Assembly: GCA_022797215.1 (NCBI GenBank)
Contig: JAAWKD010000022.1
Coordinates: 1 to 37,863 of the forward strand
Length of the DNA: 37,863 nucleotides
Reading direction: 5' to 3'
Source of the DNA: Clostridia bacterium
Lineage (GTDB): Bacteria; Bacillota; Clostridia; TANB77; CAG-508
Made by a program: the position numbers and the translations under genes. Below, piece by piece: positions 33,228 through 37,863 of the stretch; position 1 is the first letter of the stretch; the number at the start of each line of letters is the position of its first letter. Below the pieces are notes generated by a model. That model worked only from the letters and a program-made list of their open reading frames with translations, made no database searches and was not told the DNA's origin.

Positions 33228-33623
33228 TCTTTTATCCCTTTCTCGTTTAAGTTATTCCTTCCGAAACTATACCATTTAGTACTTCTTGCACATTTATATT
33301 TTCATTAAATCTATAAATCTTACCTAATTTATATCACAAAACTATTCTAAATACAAATTTTAGAATAAAATTGGATTGAGGATAAGTATACCAGACTTTT
33401 CAAAAACAAAAAAATAACAGATAATTTCTTATCTGCTATTTCTGGCTCCTTTGCGTAGGACGTATTCGAAAAATCTATCGCAAAAAAGTTACTTATTTCC
33501 GTTTCAAATATAGTTATAGCAATAGATTTCAAGAAATGTACCCACAAATCGGTGTTTTTCACCTATAACTATGCCTTTAATTTAACATAAAATTTCAGGT
33601 TTGGCAATACTTTTTTTCATTTT
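33228..33623. other. Gap with gene remnants and a terminator
   Basis: No intact gene. A short open stretch on the minus strand ends FNENINVQEVLNGIVSEGIT (about 33250-33320) without a start, and looks like a gene remnant. ATAGTTATAG pieces recur inverted at about 33505 and 33563. Confidence 0.45.
33408..33439 (-). terminator. Terminator in the AKR-GNAT gap
   Basis: ATAGCAGATAA and TTATCTGTTAT form an 11-bp stem with one G-T pair and a four-base loop, followed on the minus strand by TTTTTTTG. It lies about 185 bases past the AKR stop codon and probably ends that transcript. Confidence 0.75.
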
Positions 33624-34490
33624 TTATTCAAACTGATTAGCTAATTGGTCTACAGTAATTCCACCCTTTCCTTCCCAATCAATTACTATCTTATCAAATT
33701 CTTCTGCTTTAAATAAGTCTAATTTATTATAATCTTCCATATCAATTGTAAAATTTAACGAATTTATATTTTCATTTATTCTACTACTGTTAGTAGTTTT
33801 GATCAACACATTTAATTTCTTATGTTTAATAAGCCAATTTAATATAATTTGATTTTGTGTTTTATTGTATTTCTCTGATAATTCAACTAATAATGGATAA
33901 TTTCTATTAGCAGTTTTATTTCTTCTTAATGGTTGATAAGCACAAAATATGATATTATTATCTTTACAATATTCTATAATTCCAATATTTTCATTTAATT
34001 TACACTCTAGATTATAAACACCTTCATAGATACTAATTGGATATTTCTCATTTACTTCTTTTAATTGTTCAAGATTTGAATTTGATAATCCTAAACTCTT
34101 TGCTTTTCCTAATTCTATCATTCTATTCATTTCTTTGTATGTATCGATTAATGATAGTTTGGTAAAAATAACAGAATGTAGCATTAAACAATCCACATAA
34201 TCAATGTCCATTATTTCCAAATATCTATTTAATTGTTCCTCAATGTCAGTTATTTTCTCAACAGTTGGTTCTATTTTTGTTGTGATAAAAAATTTATCTC
34301 TGCCTACTTTCTTAATAAACTCCCCAATAAAACTCATTACCTTACCATTTTCATATAAATGACTAGTATCAATATAATTTTGTCCTAACTTGAAAGATTC
34401 AATTAAAGCATTCATACTATCTTCCTTCTGAGTTAAATCAATTCTAAATGTTCCTATTCCTAATGGAAATATATCTTTTAAATTTATCAT
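33624..34490 (-). CDS. Aldo/keto reductase family protein
   Basis: 288 aa TIM barrel. The catalytic tetrad is present: D41 (YIDTSHLYENG), Y46, K72 (ITTKIEP), H105 (CLMLHSV). The NADPH-binding C-terminal loop appears as IKTTNSSRINENI. Reduces aldehydes or ketones; substrate unknown. Very AT-rich codons compared with the ribosomal block. In the same direction as the SDR remnant upstream. Confidence 0.88.
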   Translation of the reverse strand: MINLKDIFPLGIGTFRIDLTQKEDSMNALIESFKLGQNYIDTSHLYENGKVMSFIGEFIKKVGRDKFFITTKIEPTVEKITDIEEQLNRYLEIMDIDYVDCLMLHSVIFTKLSLIDTYKEMNRMIELGKAKSLGLSNSNLEQLKEVNEKYPISIYEGVYNLECKLNENIGIIEYCKDNNIIFCAYQPLRRNKTANRNYPLLVELSEKYNKTQNQIILNWLIKHKKLNVLIKTTNSSRINENINSLNFTIDMEDYNKLDLFKAEEFDKIVIDWEGKGGITVDQLANQFE

Positions 34491-34511
34491 TTTATTCCTC
34501 CAAAATTTATA

Positions 34512-35027
34512 TTAATTTCTCTCAATTATAATATCTGCAATTGTTAAATTAGTATCATTTGTAACATTATCCATGATTGTTTTAGCAACATCATAAGGTT
34601 TCATAAATATAGATTGTTTTTCTTCTGATACATAGTCTCTACTATTCTTGTAAAACTCTGTATTTATTCCTCCTGGATATACTCCTATTATTTTTACACT
34701 TGTACCTTTATATGCAACTTTCAAACTTTCTGTATATCCTCTTTCTCCCCATTTAGTAGCACAATATACTGATTCTTGTTTGTTTCCTCTTAATGCTGCT
34801 GATGACATTATATTTACTACTTTTAAGTCTTTTTCTTCTTTAATCTTTAAAGTTTCTGTTGAAAACAAAATCATACCTTGCAAACCTTTAAAGCATTTAT
34901 CTATATCTTCTTTTTCATATTTTGTAGGTAGCTTAAATGATGGCTCTCCTGCATTATTAATTAGTATTTTTATATTTCCTATATTTGATATTTCTTTAAT
35001 AACATTTTTAACAAATTCACTATTTCT
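34512..35027 (-). pseudogene. 5'-truncated short-chain dehydrogenase/reductase
   Basis: The open frame runs from about 35027, inside the end of the upstream gene, without a start codon. It shows KILINNAGEPS (NNAG motif), then NIMSSAALRGNKQESVYCATKWGE with S, Y and K catalytic residues, and PGGINTEFY. The N-terminal Rossmann strand with TGxxxGxG is missing. A possible internal TTG at 34883 would start after NNAG and is not a credible start. It abuts the 116-codon gene, so the join is probably a recombination point. Confidence 0.75.
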
Positions 35028-35370
35028 TTATCCATTTTGTTTCCTCCTCTTTAACCTTTATCTCTACTTTATTTCCAAACTTTATGCCTTCTGGATCATT
35101 CTGCTCTCTATAATAAGTAATATATTGTGCTGTAACCATTGGATTTATAGAAAAGTAGTATTTACAAAGCCTTCTAAATAAGAGTAAACTATCATCGTTT
35201 TCGTAAAATAATAATATATCTAGCATTTCATCTAATTTTCTTTGAATATACCTTTCATCTTTCACATTATCTCTTATAATTTTTTCTATTTCAGATTTTA
35301 CTATTGCATATCTTTGTTTATGCAAATCTATTATAGATTTGCACATATTATATAATTCTTCTTTTTCCAT
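35020..35370 (-). CDS. Hypothetical protein downstream of abiEii (116 aa)
   Basis: Charged helical N-terminus (MEKEELYNMCKSIIDLHKQR) followed by LDEMLDILLFYENDDSLLLFRRLCKYYFSINP, no cleaved signal or membrane helix. GAGGTGG precedes the ATG, 18 bases after the AbiEii-like gene, so it is probably the third gene of that operon. I do not recognise a family. Its last codons overlap the truncated SDR. Confidence 0.65.
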   Translation of the reverse strand: MEKEELYNMCKSIIDLHKQRYAIVKSEIEKIIRDNVKDERYIQRKLDEMLDILLFYENDDSLLLFRRLCKYYFSINPMVTAQYITYYREQNDPEGIKFGNKVEIKVKEEETKWIKK

Positions 35371-35388
35371 AATCCACCTCGCTTTATA

Positions 35389-36210
35389 TTATACAACTAA
35401 AGGTTCTAATTGTTTTATAAAATCTAATATTGTACCTAAAACAATATCTGTTTCTTTTCCTATCCAATTATATCTACTATTTTGAACATTTTCTAAAAAA
35501 TTTGCATTATTAAATATTTTACTCAATTCATTTGCTATTTCAGATGTAGTATTAATTTTTAAATCACTATTAATACAATATATATTAATTAATTTAATTA
35601 ATAATGACTTGTCCATATTTCCTTCGGTTATAAGATAATAAAAATCATATATATCTTTATATCTTGTTGTTCTAATACCATGTTTTAACATAGATAGAAG
35701 TTTTTCAACAAAAATCTGCTCTTTAGTATTTATTAATAATGTCATACTGTTATTAAATACTTCAAAGTTAAACATATATTCTTCTTGTTCTATATCTAAA
35801 TTGTTATGTACTCCAATATCAACTTTAGTTTCTATTTGATTTCCAAATGAATCTTTTAAAACAATATTAACTCTTTTTCCATGATAATCTTGATGTTTTA
35901 AAGGTTTTATTTTTTTATTAACTATTATTGTTATTCCATCATCAATTTGATTTAATTTATCAAACAATAACAATATACTTTTATCTTCTAAAGAATATCT
36001 AATTAAATCTATATCAATATCAACAGTAGCTCGTCTTTTGTCATTAGTTATATTAAACATAACTACTCCACCCTTGACTGTAATATTGTTTCTATAATTA
36101 GATTTTGCAATCTTGCTTAATATTATATCTTGTGCAACTTTTGATGTTGCATAAGCATCTTCATATCCTTTTTCTAAATAAAAGTCTATGCTTTCTAATA
36201 AATTTATCAC
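35389..36210 (-). CDS. AbiEii-type nucleotidyltransferase toxin
   Basis: 273 aa. Motif I K46-G-G, with VVMFNITNDKRRATVDIDID (T62, D64, D66, D68), matches the nucleotidyltransferase AbiEii toxin family. Motif III K-V-D (TKVDIG) and motif IV KDIYDFYYL follow, then a helical C-terminal domain. In AbiE systems this protein inhibits growth, by NTP transfer to RNA in studied cases. GTG start overlaps the antitoxin stop by one base, with GGGAGG upstream. Toxin of the pair with the gene at 36210-36752. Confidence 0.88.
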   Translation of the reverse strand: MINLLESIDFYLEKGYEDAYATSKVAQDIILSKIAKSNYRNNITVKGGVVMFNITNDKRRATVDIDIDLIRYSLEDKSILLLFDKLNQIDDGITIIVNKKIKPLKHQDYHGKRVNIVLKDSFGNQIETKVDIGVHNNLDIEQEEYMFNFEVFNNSMTLLINTKEQIFVEKLLSMLKHGIRTTRYKDIYDFYYLITEGNMDKSLLIKLINIYCINSDLKINTTSEIANELSKIFNNANFLENVQNSRYNWIGKETDIVLGTILDFIKQLEPLVV

Positions 36211-36752
36211 TAAAAAACCTCCCTATGTATAATTTCAAAAATGTTTTTTCCATTAGCAAAACATTCTAAATAATCTGCAAGTAAACTCATATCTATTTCG
36301 TCTACAATTTCTCTGTAATTATTTATTATTTCCTTGTAATAATCAAAAGCAAAAGTATTCTTATTTCTTATTAGTTCAATTAACATTCTCTCTTTGTTAT
36401 AAATATTTATTTGAACATTATTATAATTTACTTGACTTTTTCCAATTTCAAAAAGATGGTTTGCCATAAATATTTGTTCAACTTTTTCATTTTTTATTTT
36501 ACTAACATTGTTCGGAGTTGCAAGGAAATATTTATTAGGTATAACATCTGTTAAACCTAGATAAAAAAATGCACTTTCCGATGTAAAAATAGTATTAGAA
36601 TACTTCTTTACAATATATTCCAAATGATTGTATTTTTCCGTATCAGAATATAAACCTTTCTCGATTTTGTATAATTCTTTATTTTCAACTTTTTTACTTA
36701 TATTATAATTATCTAATCCTTTATCTTTTAATTCTCCGTATTTATATATCAT
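36210..36752 (-). CDS. AbiEi-type antitoxin / transcriptional repressor
   Basis: 180 aa. N-terminal winged-helix part (IYKYGELKDKGLDNYNISKK, ELYKIEKGLYSD), then the C-terminal AbiEi region (FTSESAFFYLGLTDVIPNKY). The start at 36752 (MIYKYGELK) is chosen because the promoter at 36771-36799 would place the transcription start next to the ATG at 36770. AbiEi binds inverted repeats upstream of its own operon and represses it; the large palindrome at 36772-36825 fits that role. Followed with one-base overlap by the toxin. Confidence 0.85.
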   Translation of the reverse strand: MIYKYGELKDKGLDNYNISKKVENKELYKIEKGLYSDTEKYNHLEYIVKKYSNTIFTSESAFFYLGLTDVIPNKYFLATPNNVSKIKNEKVEQIFMANHLFEIGKSQVNYNNVQINIYNKERMLIELIRNKNTFAFDYYKEIINNYREIVDEIDMSLLADYLECFANGKNIFEIIHREVF

Positions 36753-36770
36753 ATTTTTCGCCCCAAACAT

Positions 36771-36825
36771 ATTTTAGACTAAATTTAGGTAAATGTCAAT
36801 GCTTTTACCTAAATTTAGTCTAAAA
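36771..36825 (-). promoter_or_regulatory. abiE promoter embedded in a 22-bp palindrome (operator)
   Basis: Arms 36772-36793 and 36804-36825 are exact inverted copies of 22 bases (core ACTAAATTTAGGTAAA), with a 10-base spacer. On the minus strand TTGACA (36799-36794) lies in the spacer and TAAAAT (36776-36771) lies at the end of one arm, 17 bases apart. An AbiEi dimer on the palindrome would cover both promoter boxes. Confidence 0.88.
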
Positions 36826-36859
36826 TTAATTTTTATTAATATAAAATCTAATACTTTTA

Positions 36860-37156
36860 CTATATAAATGATTCAAACATATTTAAATTATATTTTTCTA
36901 AAATTTTATTTCTGACTATTTCCTCTAAAGCAGTACAAAGACCATTTAAAAATCCATTATTCATAATCATTTCATTTCTTTCATAAGTATATCTCCATTC
37001 GATAAACGCACTATCTACTCCTTCTATCTCTATATCAAAATTGTAATTATTTAATCTGTATTTCAGTTCATCTGAAATATTAGCTTCTATAATTAATTTC
37101 TTTATAGAATGTCCTTTAGGAATTTCTTTTGTGTTCATAATTATTATAGATTTCAA
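36860..37156 (-). pseudogene. Probable HEPN-domain protein, N-terminal half missing
   Basis: The frame reads IPKGHSIKKLIIEANIS and then AFIEWRYTYERNEMIMNNGF. GH-x-IKKL followed by WRYxYE and a final helix is the C-terminal half of HEPN-type proteins in my reading; the N-terminal half is lacking. The frame's first codons (37140-37156) overlap a plus-strand fragment that starts abruptly, so the gene was probably cut here. Partner of the nucleotidyltransferase at 37444-37764 is an inference. Confidence 0.5.
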
Positions 37157-37391
37157 AAATAATTCACAAGCCTTATTTGATGATCAAAGTACAATTAAGA
37201 CTACTGCTCTCAGCGGTAAAAAAGGTACAGAATATGAGTTAGGCGACGTTCTTATCCAGCACGATAGGCTTGCATTTTTTTCAACACTTAAAAAAATTAT
37301 TGAACAGGAAGATGGATTTAAGGTGAATTTCTATCCTGATGCTCTCTACTACGATTCAAAATGTATTCGTTTTCAGATTGTCATTGAGTAA
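37157..37391 (+). pseudogene. 5'-truncated foreign gene fragment
   Basis: The plus-strand frame NSQALFDDQSTIKTTALSGK continues to YYDSKCIRFQIVIE and stops at 37391. It is open upstream only to about 37131, where the bases belong to the HEPN-like gene; no promoter or ribosome binding site is present. Codon use is richer in GC than neighbours. A clear terminator follows. I do not recognise the family. Confidence 0.55.
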
Positions 37392-37400
37392 CAAGCAAAG

Positions 37401-37425
37401 CCCCAGTTCTTATTAAGAACTGGGG
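37401..37425 (+). terminator. Terminator of the inserted fragment
   Basis: CCCCAGTTCTT and AAGAACTGGGG form an 11-bp perfect stem with a three-base loop, followed after a few bases by a T-run (about 37435). It lies 10 bases past the stop codon of the fragment. Confidence 0.85.
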
Positions 37426-37443
37426 TGTTCGCTATTTTTTATG

Positions 37444-37764
37444 TTATGCTACTTTTATTCCTGTATCTACAACTTCTTTAACAAAAGGATTTGAAACTTT
37501 TTCAAAATCTTCTGTTGTTATTGGGTGTGGCTCTATTCTAGCATCTATGTCCCAAGTCATTCCCATTAGAACTGCCATACAATCATAAATATCTTCAAAA
37601 TCATCAGAAATAACTGCAATATCTATATCGCTATCTTCGTTTTCTGTTCCTTTAGCATAAGAGCCAAATAATATAATTGCTGTAACATTATATTGTTTTT
37701 TTATTTCTTCTATAAACTTGTTTATACTATCTACAATATCTTTATTTATTGTTCTTTCAACCAT
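37444..37764 (-). CDS. MNT-type nucleotidyltransferase (antitoxin-like)
   Basis: 106 aa. Minimal nucleotidyltransferase with ILFGSYAKGTENEDSDIDIA: G34-S35, then D46 and D48, and a third acidic residue near IDARIEP. Such MNT proteins pair with HEPN toxins (HepT/MntA) and add AMP to them. The HEPN candidate lies just downstream, beyond the inserted fragment. AGGAGG lies 7 bases before the ATG. An operator-like palindrome lies immediately upstream. Confidence 0.87.
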   Translation of the reverse strand: MVERTINKDIVDSINKFIEEIKKQYNVTAIILFGSYAKGTENEDSDIDIAVISDDFEDIYDCMAVLMGMTWDIDARIEPHPITTEDFEKVSNPFVKEVVDTGIKVA

Positions 37765-37782
37765 TTTCGTACCTCCTAGTAT

Positions 37783-37816
37783 AATAATGTTAAGTCAGAA
37801 ATGACTCGACATTATT
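37783..37816. promoter_or_regulatory. Operator-like palindrome upstream of the MNT gene
   Basis: AATAATGT-TA-AGTCA and TGACT-CG-ACATTATT are inverted around a four-base centre. It begins about 15 bases upstream of the MNT ribosome binding site and overlaps a possible -10 box (TATACT on the minus strand near 37784-37779). Typical position for autoregulation of a toxin-antitoxin operon; this is inferred. Confidence 0.6.
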
Positions 37817-37863
37817 TTATTTTTTTCTATGAGTTATTCAAAAACTCATAACATAATATTAGA

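Noticed and set aside
33347-33562. 71-codon minus-strand frame in the AKR-GNAT gap
   Set aside because: No family signature, no good ribosome binding site; contains the terminator hairpin.
1-37863. CRISPR array, tRNA, rRNA, prophage integrase or IS transposase
   Set aside because: No regularly spaced direct repeats, no tRNA-like cloverleaf with a GTTCRA-type T arm recognised, and no transposase or integrase frames were found.

Overview
The window is chromosomal DNA of a low-GC Gram-positive anaerobe, most likely a member of the Bacillota close to Clostridia. The basis is the AT-rich composition, strong AGGAGG-type ribosome binding sites, zinc-type ribosomal proteins (S4, S14, L24, L36), an anaerobic class III ribonucleotide reductase, a spore-photoproduct-lyase-like radical SAM protein, and the gene order S10-spc-alpha. 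No species can be named from the sequence alone.

Layout. Positions 1-1000 hold the broken 5' end of a prepilin-like gene and palindromic repeats. RNase R (1002-2918, minus) follows with its own promoter. Next is a self-contained unit (promoter, 127-codon membrane/coiled-coil gene, strong terminator; 3192-3749). From 21.1 kb down to 3.8 kb, on the minus strand, runs one long S10-spc-alpha superoperon: rpsJ, rplC, rplD, rplW, rplB, rpsS, rplV, rpsC, rplP, rpmC, rpsQ, rplN, rplX, rplE, rpsN, rpsH, rplF, rplR, rpsE, rplO, secY, adk, map, infA, rpmJ, rpsM, rpsK, rpsD, rpoA, rplQ, secG. It has a consensus promoter at 21081-21109 and a leader containing a terminator-like hairpin (possible attenuator). 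rpmD (L30) is absent from its usual place between rpsE and rplO, where a repeat hairpin sits instead. Many gene gaps are filled by two families of palindromic elements. One family occurs seven times in the same orientation just upstream of ribosome binding sites, which is the most unusual feature of this block.

21.2-25.0 kb holds nrdD-nrdG and a divergent Crp/Fnr-type regulator. The intergenic region has two copies of the palindrome GTTGCTATGGCAAC. One overlaps the -35 box of the regulator promoter and the other abuts an nrdD -10 box that lacks a good -35, which suggests autorepression plus activation of nrdDG.

25.0-32.3 kb is a mostly minus-strand run of small enzymes concerned with nucleic-acid repair and nucleotide or protein processing: an SPL-like radical SAM protein, a Ppx/GppA-like protein, a broken metallo-beta-lactamase-fold gene, a uracil-DNA-glycosylase-family protein, peptide deformylase, a PHP phosphoesterase, a YjbR-MGMT fusion, MazG-like, cupin, a short hypothetical and an SDR. 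At least two of these carry internal deletions.

32.3-37.9 kb is an accessory region: a 60-codon gene with a perfect consensus promoter, GNAT, aldo/keto reductase, a 5'-truncated SDR, an AbiE-type toxin-antitoxin operon with a long operator palindrome, a probable HEPN fragment, an inserted foreign gene fragment, and an MNT-type nucleotidyltransferase. The last three look like an MNT/HEPN module interrupted by an insertion.
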